Shown here: positions 1-10,987 of the stretch, in pieces | Position numbering within the stretch: position 1 is the stretch's first letter | How the letters are laid out: every line of letters begins with the position of its first letter | Assembly (NCBI GenBank): GCA_013180625.2 | Contig: SNVD02002494.1 | Coordinates: forward strand, 100,396 to 164,395 | DNA length: 64,000 nt | Source: Boswellia sacra | Lineage: Eukaryota; Streptophyta; Magnoliopsida; Sapindales; Burseraceae | Direction of reading: 5' to 3' | Program-made: the position numbers and the translations under genes | The notes under the pieces: generated by a model | Database searches by the model: none | What the model saw: the letters and a program-made list of their open reading frames with translations, nothing else | What the model was told of the DNA's origin: nothing

Positions 1-640
1 AAGAGTAGTATCAACTTTTTTCATTTCGAAACCATTATCAATGAGAAATTTGCTCAATCTATCATACCATGCTCTTGGTGCTTGTTTCAAGCCATAAAGT
101 GCCTTTTTGAGTTTGAAAACATGGTTTGGAAAATAATGATTTTGAAAACCAAGAGGTTGCTCTACCTATACTTCCTCCATAATGTAACCATTTAAAAATG
201 CACTTTTGACATCCATTTGATATAATGTAAAATTTTTATAACATGCAAATGCACACAACATTCTAATAGATTCTAATCTAGCAACCGGTGCAAAAGTTTA
301 CTCATAATCAATACCTTCTTCTTGATTGTATCCTTGAGCAACAAGTCTAGCTTTGTTTCTAATAATGGTGCCATTTTCATCTACTTTATTTCTAAAAATC
401 CATTTAGTTCCTATAATAGAATGATTTTTGGGTCTAGGGACTAATTCCCAAACTTAATTTCTTCAAATTGACTCAATTCTTCTTGCATAGCCAAAATCCA
501 ACTTTCGTCATTTTCGGCTTCTTTAAAAGATTTTGGTTCAAATTGAGAGACAAAAGCAAAATGATTACAAAAGTTTCTAAAAGAAGATCTATTCTCATAC
601 CTTGTGATGGTTCACCAATAATAATATCTTTTAGGGGGGC
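1..640 (-). pseudogene. copia integrase-RT linker and reverse transcriptase N-terminal part (broken)
   Basis: The minus-strand translation shows the conserved linker that precedes copia reverse transcriptase (IIGEPSQG, then RSSFRN, then EPKSFKEAENDESWILAMQEE). It is followed by RT landmarks: KARLVAQGYNQEEGIDY near 300-350, MDVKSAFLNG near 200, and [18 protein letters not shown] near 60-115. Reading is interrupted by stops, for example before SLDPKNH near 450, after EEGIDYE near 300, and in EEV*VEQPLG near 165, so this copy cannot make active enzyme. The YVDD catalytic motif would lie beyond the window start. The protein would copy element RNA into cDNA in virus-like particles. The upper limit is where copia similarity fades into the LTR-like insert. 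Confidence 0.85.
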
Positions 641-664
641 TTGCATAAGTCATGTAGCAGAGTA

Positions 665-1665
665 TTTAAACACATTTTAGGTTTTATTTCATAACTTGAA
701 GAGGGGAGAACGTGGAGGAGGATGCATCTTTGGATTTCTCTCATCTCTTGGAGTTCTTGAAGGAGATTGAAGGCTTGGAAAGAGGATTCTTTGACAAATC
801 CTAATAGATTTCATCAAATTTGCTAAGTTTCCCTTTCCCTCTCATTTTCTAGTAATGTCTCCATATTGTATTGTATTTGATTCTATTTAAATATGTGTAA
901 CTAAATCTGAATTGGTTGAGGGTGATTTCAAAGCCCTTGATATGAATTTTGTGAATTGATTGTGCAGGGAATTGTTATCCAATTCTCTAATTGAAGTTGC
1001 TTGTATTTTTCCATGTTTAATTCTTTATGATTGCTTGCTGGATTGTTCAACAACACCCAACTGAATATAATCTGAATATTGTCTATTGCTAGACTAGAAA
1101 TCTTGATCCGTAATTGTCTTGAATTTCTAATCATTAGTAGCAAAATTGTGATCATCGATTGCAATTGGAGAATACAACCTAAGTTAAATAATCCGAGCTT
1201 GTGTGTAATTGCTTAGATCAACCTGTCTTTCTCATTTTAATGCATCCATTGAATTAAATTTAGAGAGCTTGTTCTAGGTTGTTTAATGGATAGAGATTAA
1301 GTAAAGAGCCTATTTTATTAACAACAAAGTAAGGAAAGATTGGGATAACAGAGCTTGTTGTTATCTACGGTTGATAACTTCAATGCTTAATTGGATGACA
1401 ATCTACGATTAATTCGCAAATCCATATCTTGTGGTAGAGAAGGATCCCTTAATTTTATTTCTCTCATTGATTTTTTATTCGAATTAACTTTCTGTTTTGT
1501 TATTCTTCCATTGCATTATTATTTCATTTAGTATGCATAAACAAAATCATGATTAACAATGAAACAATTGTAAAATAACAAATTCAATTAGAATCAATCC
1601 TCGTGGGAACGATATCTTACTTATCATTATACTTGTGCGACTAGTATACTTGCTATTTTCGAACG
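665..1665 (+). mobile_element. Fragment of an unrelated LTR (Ty3/gypsy type), replacing copia integrase
   Basis: This block has no copia similarity. It lies between the retropepsin remnant and the RT linker, where integrase should be. Its right part reads CCTCGTGGGAACGATATC followed by TTATCATTATACTTGTGCG (about 1600-1640), a sequence typical of the 3' end of plant Tat/Athila-type LTRs. The two other gypsy-like LTRs in this window have related end motifs at 45888 and 49667, in the opposite orientation. I see no TG at the left limit and no convincing duplication, so it may be a truncated solo LTR or a product of deletion plus insertion. Limits are uncertain by a few tens of bases. Confidence 0.45.
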
Positions 1666-1669
1666 CATC

Positions 1670-1930
1670 ATAGGCTCAAAAGCAACAAAATATCCCTTAT
1701 CACATAATTGACTAATGCTAATCAAATCATGTTTCAAACCATGAACAAGCAAAACATCTTTAATAATAGGTGAAGAAGGGTTACCAATATCACCATGTCC
1801 GATTACCCTTCCTTTGGCATTATCACCGAAGGTCACATATCCTCCTTTCTTCATGATTAATCTTGAGAACTTGGAGGCATCTCCGGTCATATGCCTTGAG
1901 CATCCACTATCTAAGTACCACTTGTGTTTG
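1670..1930 (-). pseudogene. copia retropepsin (protease) remnant
   Basis: The minus strand encodes the copia aspartic-protease signature WYLDSGCSRHMTGDA (about 1885-1925), followed by GGYVTFGDNAKGRVIGHG and the downstream LKHDLISISQLCDKGYFVAFEP typical of the stretch leading to integrase. DSG is the catalytic triad. The coding sequence stops where the LTR-like insert begins near 1665. It is out of frame with the preceding gag segment, so it is a relic. In an active element it would cleave the Gag-Pol polyprotein. Confidence 0.8.
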
Positions 1931-1957
1931 CCACTCCTTTGTCTCTACAATCAACAT

Positions 1958-3648
1958 TCAAGGAGTAACTTTTTGGTACCCAAAAGTTCTTGGTCCTTGG
2001 GGGTTAGTTATGATACTTTTTGGAACCCATATTTGTTTCAAATTAGGATTTCTTTTAATGGAGCAAGAATGCATATTGTGTCCTTTTCTTCCACAATAAG
2101 TACATGAATGATTAGGATTATTCCTAAAAGATGCATGAGCAAAATAATTTTTAAAATACTTTTGATTTTTATGAGTTTTATATCCTAAACCTCTTTTATC
2201 AAAAACACACCTTTGGTTTTGTAACATAGAATTCAAATTTTTTGTGCTTTTTGTAAAACTATCAACAATATTTCTTAAGTCATTATTTTCCTTTTTCAAA
2301 ATAACATTTTCTTTCTCTAATTTATCAAAATCCTTTTGTTTTAAAATCTCATTTTCAGTTTTTAAAAAATGTATTTGACTTTCCAAACTTTCAAAATCTT
2401 TTTGCTTTAAAATTTCATTTTCATTTTCTAAAGCTTCATTTATTTCTACCAACTCTTCTAATTGAGATAACATGATTTTTGACTTCTTTTTGAAAGCATT
2501 GATTTTTGAGTTTTTCTTATCAATTTGCACATGTAAATTTGGAATGCTTCAAGTAATTCATCATATGAAAGTTTAGGATCATAGTTTAGAATACTTACCT
2601 CATCGTCACTTAAAGCCATGAAGCACATGTTTGCCACTTCGCAATCTTCTTCTTCGGTAGAGCTAGCTTCACTATCATCCCAATTTGTGGCTTTCATTGC
2701 TTTGGATTTCTTGTTTTGACTTTTGAAGTAAGGACAATCCATCTTTACATGTCCCGGTTTCTTGCACTCATAGCAAATGACTTGATCATTTTTCTTATCT
2801 TGCTTTGAGCTTTGCCCTTTGTACTCCCTTCTAGAGTTCTTCTTGAATCCTTGGTTTCTTCTAATCATCCTTTTTAGCTTTCTTGTGATGAATGCAAGAT
2901 CTTCATCATCTCCTTCATCGTTGGACTCATCATCTTCTTTTGTTGAAGATTTGAAAGCGATATTTTTCTTTTTCTTGAAATCTTCTTCGTTCTCCTTCAA
3001 GGTGATTTCATGAGTCATGAGAGAACCCATAAGTTCTTCTAATGGTAGTTTGGTGAGGTCCTTTGCTTCTTGAATTGCCGTCACCTTTGGCTCCCAAGAT
3101 TTTGGTAGACACCTAAGAATCTTTCTCACCATTTCAACATTAGAATAAGATTTACCAAGAGATTTCAAACTATTAATAATATCCGTAAATCTAGTAAACA
3201 TTTCAGAAATTGATTCATCCGATTTCATCTTAAAAAGCTCATAACTATGAACTAGCATACTAATTTTAGATTCTTTAACTTGACTAGTTCCTTCATGAGT
3301 TACTTCAAGTGTGTGCCATATTTCTTGTGCCGTAGAACAAGTAGATATTCTATTAAACTCATTTCTATCTAGAGCACAATATAACACATTCATAGCTTTA
3401 GCATTCAAACTCAATTTCTTTTTATCATCTTCACTAAACTCTTTAGGTTCTTTAAGCATGCATTCCCCATTTTCAATTTTGGTAGGAACAAAAGGTCCTT
3501 CCAAAACAATAGACCACAAATCATAATCAAAAGATTTCAAGAAAATACTCATTCTAGTTTTCCAATAAGAGTAATCACTTCCATTAAAAAATGGAGGTCT
3601 AGAGATAGAAAGTCCCTCAACATATGAAGTTGAATTAAAAGTTGCCAT
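1958..3648 (-). pseudogene. copia gag with coiled coil and two CCHC zinc knuckles (frameshifted)
   Basis: The start ATG is at 3648-3646, about 45 bases downstream of the primer-binding site, and the protein begins MATFNSTSYVEGLS. Residues about 15-240 match the plant retrotransposon gag/UBN2 type (FNGSDYSYWKTRM, DEIW-like helices, LPLEELMGSLMTHE). A zinc knuckle CYECKKPGHVKMDC lies near residue 290. The first frame runs 2458-3648 (396 aa). A frameshift near 2530 moves the continuation (1958-2530) into another frame, where a heptad-rich coiled coil with a duplicated ENEILKQKDF unit precedes a second knuckle CTYCGRKGHNMHSC. Two knuckles plus a coiled coil fit SIRE-type gag. It would package element RNA in cytoplasmic particles. 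Confidence 0.85.
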
Positions 3649-3692
3649 AGCTCAAAAATCGATTAAGATTTAAAAAAAAAATGAGCAACCTT

Positions 3693-3704
3693 GCTCTGAT
3701 ACCA
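3693..3704 (-). other. Primer-binding site (initiator tRNA-Met) of the SIRE-like copia
   Basis: The minus strand reads TGGTATCAGAGC two bases inside the LTR end. This is the standard plant copia primer-binding site and fixes both element orientation and LTR boundary. Confidence 0.95.
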
Positions 3705-4337
3705 CTTGTTGACCCAGGTATGACAACCCAAGAGGGGGGGTGAATTGGGTTTTCTTTATCAAAACGAATTTATAAAACTTTTCTTGAAAGATAAAATTAT
3801 TTCACTTTTTCTTTTGAGAATAGAAGTGAAGAAGATGAAAATAGAAGTTATCTAAGATGCAATCAAGAGAATAGCAATAACAAATAATCTCAAGTGCAAG
3901 TAAATGTAAAGAGTATAGGGATAGAGAGAGTGCAAACGCAATTTACGTGATTCGGCAAACCTTGCCTACGTCCACGGGCTCCTAGCTTCTCCACAAGCTA
4001 GGCTTTCCACTAAGTTGTAGAATACTTTACAACTTGCTTGATGAACAACTTCACCAAGACTTTTTTCCTTCAACTCTTGATAACACCACACCAAGAGTTC
4101 TTCTTGATGAACAGCCTCACTAAGGAAAGAGTTCTCTCAAGGATATCTTTTATCCTTTACAAGAAGATCTCACTCTCACACAATATAAGAACAAAGAAAA
4201 GTTTTTACAACAAAAGTAAAACTCTCTTCAAAGAGTAGATAAAGAATATAAAAGCTCTATAAACTTGATATTTCTCTTGGCTTTTTTGCTTGATAAAAAT
4301 GCTTCTCTTGCACTTGTTGAATGCATGGGAGAATGGC

Positions 4338-4350
4338 TCCTTTTATAGGC
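4338..4350 (-). promoter_or_regulatory. Probable TATA box of the SIRE-like LTR
   Basis: The minus strand reads CCTATAAAAGGAG, a good plant TATA box. It sits inside the LTR downstream of the tandem repeats and about 0.63 kb before the LTR end, as expected for the element's own promoter. Confidence 0.7.
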
Positions 4351-4445
4351 AAATGAGATGAACTTAATCAAGTGAAGACACCATCTCCAAATTTTCTGCC
4401 CACCATAAAAACCGTAATTTGTCTGCCATTTTTGTCAATGTTCTG

Positions 4446-5040
4446 TTTGAAATTTGAAAATCTGTAAAACATAAAAGATCTGCACATTTGAATAAGCTTT
4501 CCAACGCATCAAGAATCAAGTCATTTGGATATCTGTAGCTCAAGATATGGCCAAAACACCATTCGGTGCTCAAGTAACTTGATTTTTCTTCCATGTGTCT
4601 GTCCACTGACTTGAATGATAATTCTGTCAGCCTTCCATTTGAAATTTGAATTTCTTCAAAACATAAAAGATTTTCATATTTGAATAAGCTTTCCAAAACA
4701 TTAAGAATCAAAGCAATTGGATATCTCTATCTTAAGATATGGCTAAAAAACCATTCGGTGCTTATGTGAGTTGATTTTTCTTCTCTGTGTCAGTCCACCG
4801 AATTGCATGTCAATTATGTCGATCTTCCATTTGAAATTTGAATTTCTTCAAAACATATGAAATGTGCCCCATTAAGTCATCTTTCTAATGCCGTAAGAAT
4901 CCAGTCATTTTGATTTTTCTAGCTCAAGATATGTCCAAAAGATTATTCGGTGCTCATGTCAGCTGCTTCCATTTGTCTTTCACTTTGCATGATGATTTGG
5001 ACGATCTTGCACTTAAAATTTGAATTTCTTGTACTTAAAC
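4446..5040. repeat. ~192-bp tandem repeats inside the SIRE-like LTR
   Basis: The phrase TTTGAAATTTGAA recurs at about 4446, 4638 and 4830, with a degraded fourth copy near 5012. Each unit also carries GAATAAGCTTTCCAA-like, AAGATATGGC-like and CCATTCGGTGCT-like segments. The period is 192 bases for the first three. The array lies upstream of the TATA box with respect to LTR transcription, where enhancer-like repeats are common. Confidence 0.85.
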
Positions 5041-5222
5041 TTTGATGCCTTTAACATGTAGTCTTCTCCTAAGCTTCAACACTTCATTTTAATAAACCCC
5101 TTCTTGATTTTATAATTATTTCAATAATCTTATTCTTGCACATAAATAAATATATTAGTAAATCTCAATGAATCAATGTGTATTGTTATCATCAAAATTA
5201 TCATATAGCCTTAGGGCTAACA

Positions 5223-5613
5223 GCTAGGATCCCACATCGACTAAGTATGGGATTAGTTGGTGGCTTATAAACCTATGGGCACCCTCCCCTTACAAGCCGG
5301 TTTGTAAGGGTGAGTTCTACCTATGGGTTTGTAACAATTGGTATCAGAGCTAGCCCACGCGAGGCCCACGTTGCGGAGGGGGCGACCTGGAAAGGCTAGA
5401 GTGGGCCACCCAGAGTGGGCCGCCGTGGACGTCGGTGTTGGAAGCGTAGTGGTATATTACGATCCACATCAACTAAGTATGGGATTAGTTGGTGGTGTTG
5501 CTAGGATCCCACATCGACTAAGTATGGGATTAGTTGGTGGCTTATAAGCCTATGGGCACCCTCCCCTTACAAGCCGGTTTGTAAGGGTGAGTTCTACCCA
5601 TGGGTTTGTAACA
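5223..5613 (+). mobile_element. TRIM (terminal-repeat retrotransposon in miniature)
   Basis: Two near-identical terminal repeats flank a very short non-coding interior. The left repeat is 5223-5336 (114 bp, lacking its first TGTT); the right repeat is 5496-5613 (118 bp, TGTTGCTAGG ... TTTGTAACA). A primer-binding site TGGTATCAGAGC lies at 5339-5350, two bases after the left repeat. The interior is only about 160 bp and codes for nothing. That combination is the definition of a TRIM, a non-autonomous element mobilised by copia enzymes. The missing four bases of the left repeat coincide with the SIRE-like insertion. Just before the right repeat, 5460-5495 duplicates the first ~36 bases of the LTR in place of a normal polypurine tract. 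Confidence 0.9.
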
Positions 5614-5821
5614 ATTTTTCAATATCAAGGTCTAGTGAAGCACCTCAAGCAGCTGACAACAAGAATTAATTGTGATTCTAGAAATACATAATGAAGACAT
5701 GCCAGCAATCTTTTTCAAACAGTGGCCCCCATAAGAGGGATTTTTATGTGATGTGCGACCAATTTTTTCCACATGTTTGTTTACTCTAACCATAGCTGCT
5801 TCTTTGTTCATGGCCTTATAG

Positions 5822-6720
<899 letters not shown>

Positions 6721-6966
6721 TAAAGTAGGTTAGCAAGACATACAAAGATGATAATAATAATAAATATATAAAATCCTCTAATTATCAATTGCCCCTAGTA
6801 TGTGACAATAAAATTAGTTTGTTGCAGTTAAAACTGAAAATATAACAACTTTATCAAGTATGACATAAAAAAAATTAGAGTTTTTAAGCATAGAAAGTTG
6901 AAAATTTTTGAAATTGTGAAAAGATATTTTCTCAAAATCAAGGGGGTAAAAAAGTTTGAAACATAC

Positions 6967-8159
6967 CACAAAGCATCGTATAAGGAAGCAAGTGAAACAA
7001 ATGGTTGTAACAGATGCAACCTGCAAAAAAGCACATATTACATTTAAGATAATACTTCAGTTTAAGCTCAATGACTTCCAAAGATAATCTACTAAACACC
7101 AAACTTCTAAAATGTGGATTCATGACTTTTGCTTCCATCTAAAACGTGTCCACATTTGCATCTTCATGTTGCAATGAACATGAGAAATATTCATCCGAAC
7201 CTTGTTGTTCACTACAGTAGTTATGTTGTAGCATTACAATGATTCTCGTTCTAGACACACAATTGCATGTATACTGTTAGTAGACAACCATGAATAAATT
7301 TCTCCATAGATTCAGCTGGACAGAATGCATTCAGAGACAAAATCTGCAATTCCTAATCGATAACATTGACATATAAATTATACACCATGACTGTGTTCAT
7401 AACCATAGCAATGTTACTATGATGGAAACACATAAACCACGCGAATACCAACATGGACTGTCGTGGTCCATATATTTGTACCCTCTGATAGAAACACATG
7501 TACAAGCACATAAAATATCTACCCAAATGATGCCACAAACGTCATGGAAGAAAATTTAGACCATGAACAAATGCATTGGAAGCCATACTTAGCCAAATTC
7601 ATTTTATAAAAGAATAATGTGAAAATAAAAATCAAACAAGTGTATCAGACAAAGATAAAAAAGGTAGCCAAGAAGATTTACAGTAACTAGCAATCACATT
7701 GTTTCTCATAGATGAACAGTGAAGGACCAAACCTCATGAAGCTTCTTTCTTCTCCCTTTTGATTCAATAAGGAAGCGTCTCAACATGAAAAATAATCTGC
7801 AAGCACCATATGTGATAATCAACAATGAGGAATTGCACAAAAAGACACATGCAACACGGGAGCTAAAATAATTATGACAGCCATATTACTGCTCTATCCA
7901 CTACATTCAATATAAGTCTATCCACTACATTCAATATAAGGGACGACTTACCTTCCTCCATATAGCAAAAAACCTAGTGCAGCAATAAATGATACCACTG
8001 AAGAAAAGAGTAAAATAAGAATGGGTAATTTGATGAAATAAGCATTACTTAGAATGCATAAATAATATAAGAAAAGGGTGACAAAATGAAGCACTATCTC
8101 AAGGCTTTACCTGTGATAAATATCTTTCCAATAAATTGCATCACACTGTTGTCATCTAT
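6967..8159 (-). pseudogene. TOM1/TOM3/THH1-family gene fragment: four consecutive exons
   Basis: Four minus-strand exons join in perfect phase with canonical splice sites. They are 8159-8111 (IDDNSVMQFIGKIFIT), 7997-7952 (VSFIAALGFLLYGGR), 7796-7733 (LFFMLRRFLIESKGRRKKLH) and 7020-6967 (VASVTTICFTCFLIRCFV). Lengths of 49, 46, 64 and 54 bases give 71 codons with no stop. The order and sequence match the C-terminal half of the TOM1/TOM3/THH1 family, seven-pass tonoplast proteins known as host factors for tobamovirus multiplication in Arabidopsis. The start, the first transmembrane segments and the last exon are missing, so this is a fragment. Which family member it came from cannot be told by eye. 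Confidence 0.85.
7893..7940. repeat. 24-bp perfect tandem duplication in a TOM1-like intron
   Basis: The unit TCTATCCACTACATTCAATA plus TAAG occurs twice head to tail (7893-7916, 7917-7940). It lies in the intron between two TOM1-like exons. Confidence 0.9.
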
Positions 8160-10102
8160 CTAGACACTTATGGAGTATTCTTTTGTTCGTTTCTATGATG
8201 CTATACACTTTTTTGGATGGATCCTATGTTCTGAATAACTCCCATTGTTAAATGGAATTAAATGCATGCAAAAGTACCATGATGTAGTACATGTGTAGCA
8301 AAACTATTCTTATCAAAAGGCAGAATTCACTTGATGGGTTATTTAATTTATTCTTGTATAATATAGATTTTTGCTTTAGATAGAGAGAAATTAAAGGTAT
8401 TGTATGCTATCCGGCAAAGTATGGGGGCTTGCTATGATTATGCACTAATGAGTGCAGATGTTAACTTCCTTCCAATTGCATGATTGATTGTGAGGTGTGT
8501 TTTTTAATTTTTTAAATTATAGTTCATATTAGACAGACTTTTTTATTAGTTTGGTGAATTGTGATAGTTTTTAGTTGTTTATGATTTGGTATATATTGTA
8601 GTCTCTAAAGGGTGTGGTGCTTTGAAGTTTCATTTATATTTGGAAGGGCTTGTCAAGAAGGACTGACTATAGAAGGTATGAACAGTTACCTTCATAATAT
8701 TTTATCTATAAAAATTACTCATGAAAATAAGTTGATTAGTCCCACTTTCTAATTATTCCCTCAATTCTAAAAGCCTCTTTTTGTTTTGAAACAGTCACAA
8801 AATTTAAGTTGATTAGGTTGCCATAGACAAAAACTATAGCCACGTAGTTGAATTAAATTGCCTGCTAAAGTTCCTTGCCTTGCAATTATCCAGCTTCTGG
8901 ATTTGCGTGAGACATCTGCCACTTTATTCATTTTCCATTTATTTTATTGTTGAATTTGGTTCATAAATTTGTAAGTTTTGTTTGTTAAATTTTTAAAATT
9001 TGCTTGATAACTTAGTTAATTATCATGAAATAGAGAATATATTTCCATTTTATTTTATTTTTGAGGAGAGTGTATGCACTAAATGAAAGAGGAGTGATTC
9101 TAGAAGAACTTGTGACTTTGTATTATCTCAGATTTCTGTATGGATTTCCAATTTGTGTCTCCATTTTTTTTAACTATATAAATGACCTTTGATATTTATA
9201 TTTTATGTGTTTGATCATTCATTTTTGTGTTTGAAAGTTCTTGTTAAATCAATGTCTTTGTACACTTTGAAAGTAGGTATGTTTGAATGAGCAGTGGACA
9301 AGATCATGATTTATAGCAAGCAGTTGATTCACTCAAAAGATTTGCAGCTAGTTGAGTTTTTAGTTTCTAGGTATGTATTCGTTCTGTATCAATTAAATGT
9401 CAATTTAATTGGTTGGATGCTGAGTTGACAATTATCTTCATGTGATATATATATTATTTCTAAATCTAATTAAAGACAATATGATGCTTGTGAATTGTTA
9501 ATTTCTTTAGTTGATATATATGTGTTGGAGTTGTAAGTTGTTTTATTGTTATATATCATTTCTTAGTCTAACTAAATTGGTTGATTTAAGGCTAGTGTTG
9601 GTGAATTTCTTAACCTGATTGAAGACAGTATAGTGGTGTTGAATTGTTAATTTGTTTAGTTGATACATATGCATTGGTGTTGTGTTGTTTTAGTGGCTTT
9701 ATGTAATGACTTAGTTTGATTCAAGTGGAATTGAAGTTATTGCTGGTGATGTGTTGTTTTAGTTGCTTTATATAATGACTTAGTTGCTGATGAAGTGCTT
9801 TGAATGTTTTTGTTCATGTGCACATGGTGCTTAATTTGAATGTTTTGATTTGAGAGCATCATTTGATTTTGCAAACAGATGGAGGCATGGATTACATTAT
9901 GAAGTAGTTGGTAAAGTTGCTGAAGTGTTGTAGGAGTATGCCGTAAGCAATTGGTTTTGTTGTATGGTTGATTTTACAAGTATGTTTGTTTCTGCTTGGT
10001 TAATTTGTTTGTTGATTAATATGTTTTGGGAGTTGATTTTCAATGAATTATATTCTTTAAAAAATTTGACATGTTTGTTTACAAATATATAGAACATATA
10101 TA

Positions 10103-10140
<38 letters not shown>
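8160..10140. other. Non-coding stretch with degenerate internal repeats
   Basis: No gene is recognisable on either strand. About 9438-9790 holds two or three degraded copies of a ~150-180-bp unit with the phrase TTAGTTGATAYATATG...TGTTTTA...TATAATGACTTAG. It is probably the interior of the DNA transposon whose terminus lies at 10765. I see no transposase motif. Confidence 0.4.
10104..10135. repeat. (AT)n microsatellite
   Basis: An uninterrupted alternating AT run of about 30 bases, next to the CACTA subterminal region. Confidence 0.9.
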
Positions 10141-10144
10141 CTTG

Positions 10145-10765
10145 GCGGATACATATAAGCCAAGTAATATATATTTTTAGCCTTTGCTATAATAGTAGGC
10201 GACCATAAAATGCCAAATATGTGTAAACATAATTATCAATCCAAAACTGCCAAATATTGTTAAAATGAAAAAAAATTATTGTTATATACAATAGATCATT
10301 TCATACTTATTGGTCAGAAAGTGACGAATATTGTCAAATTCAAAATATTACCGTTATAAAGAATTAAAAAGCCATAGTTATCAGTCCTTAACCGCTAAAT
10401 ATGCACATATCACCATATTGGCCGGGCGAAAAACGCCAAATGTGTACAACTGAAAAAAATTATTGTTTATCGAACTATATTTATCGGGTAAAAAGCGTCA
10501 AATATATTGCAATTCAAAAAAGTTACTGTTACAACAACTAAATTTGACTAGAAAAGTGACAAATATGACTAGTTTTGTGCTTTACTATGCATAACTTTAC
10601 TTTACTCTTTTATATGAGAAGTATACTTGCGAACATATTTGGCATTTTGATCGACCGCCAAATTAACTATATTTGGCGGTGTCATTGGTGTTACTTTATT
10701 GACCACCAAATATATACTTACGTGGCGGCCTTTGACCGCCAAATATGAGCTTTTTTCTTGTAGTG
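10145..10765 (-). mobile_element. CACTA-type transposon terminus with subterminal GCCAAATAT repeats
   Basis: The minus strand starts CACTACAAGAAAAAAGCTC at 10765, the standard terminal inverted repeat of plant CACTA (En/Spm-like) elements. Behind it, at least eight copies or near-copies of GCCAAATAT or its complement ATATTTGGC occur in both orientations between 10145 and 10745. Such subterminal repeats are the usual TNPA-binding region. Directly outside is GTT, a plausible 3-bp duplication, followed at once by the middle of a copia LTR, so the element inserted in that LTR. No opposite terminus is visible between 5614 and 10145; it may lie beyond position 1, across the TRIM and SIRE insertions. 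Confidence 0.8.
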
Positions 10766-10958
10766 GTTAGTCTTTGTATGCCTATATAAAGGTTTATTTC
10801 CATTTCAATAATTCATGCAGAATTTCTTCATAATAGTCTTTTATTTTATGCTTGCCTCTCTTATTTTAATCGGTATTGAGAGAAGTTCCAATTGTGTTTG
10901 ATCAACTTTTGAGTGTTGAGTCTTTGATTTTATTTGTCAAGTCTCATTTAAATCAACA
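10766..10958 (+). repeat. 5' LTR remnant (R/U5 side)
   Basis: It aligns by eye with 15113-15308 of the 3' LTR: CTATATAAAG, TCCATTTCA, CGGTATTGAGA, TTAAATCAACA. The TATA box is at 10782-10791. It ends TCAACA two bases before the primer-binding site. The upstream half is absent, replaced by the CACTA end. Confidence 0.85.
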
Positions 10959-10960
10959 TC

Positions 10961-10973
10961 TGGTATTAGAGCC
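10961..10973 (+). other. Primer-binding site of the copia element
   Basis: TGGTATTAGAGCC differs by one base from the usual tRNA-Met complement TGGTATCAGAGCC and lies two bases after the LTR end. Confidence 0.9.
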
Positions 10974-10987
10974 AAGTTGTTTTCATA

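Larger units (their letters stand above)
1..5222 (-). mobile_element. SIRE/Maximus-like Ty1/copia element, incomplete, open at left edge
   Basis: Reading the minus strand from the right, the order is 5' LTR (5222-3707), a primer-binding site complementary to initiator tRNA-Met (3704-3693), gag with coiled coil and two CCHC knuckles, a retropepsin remnant, a foreign block, and the start of reverse transcriptase, which runs off position 1. This is copia order (gag-pro-int-rt), but the integrase is missing and its place is taken by about 1 kb of unrelated LTR-like DNA (665-1665). The long LTR, coiled-coil gag and an LTR end reading ACCTGGGTCAACA suggest the SIRE/Maximus lineage; that assignment is inferred from family knowledge. 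The 3' LTR and RNase H should lie beyond the left edge. The right LTR end abuts the TRIM at 5223, so this element inserted into the TRIM. Confidence 0.9.
3707..5222 (-). repeat. 5' LTR of the SIRE-like copia (1516 bp)
   Basis: On the minus strand the LTR starts TGTTAGCCC (5222) and ends GGGTCAACA (3707), giving TG...CA termini, with the primer-binding site just beyond. It contains a TATA box at 4338-4350 and about three copies of a 192-bp tandem repeat upstream of it. The partner LTR is outside the window, so it cannot be dated here. Confidence 0.9.

Noticed and set aside
5223..5613. Cassandra-type TRIM carrying a 5S rRNA-like promoter
   Set aside because: The terminal repeats contain no 5S-like internal control region; only the general TRIM architecture is present.
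7211..7226. CACTACAGTAGTTATG as a possible left terminus of the CACTA element ending at 10765
   Set aside because: After the first six bases it does not match the other end (CACTACAAGAAAAAAG), there is no subterminal repeat next to it, and it lies inside a TOM1-like intron.
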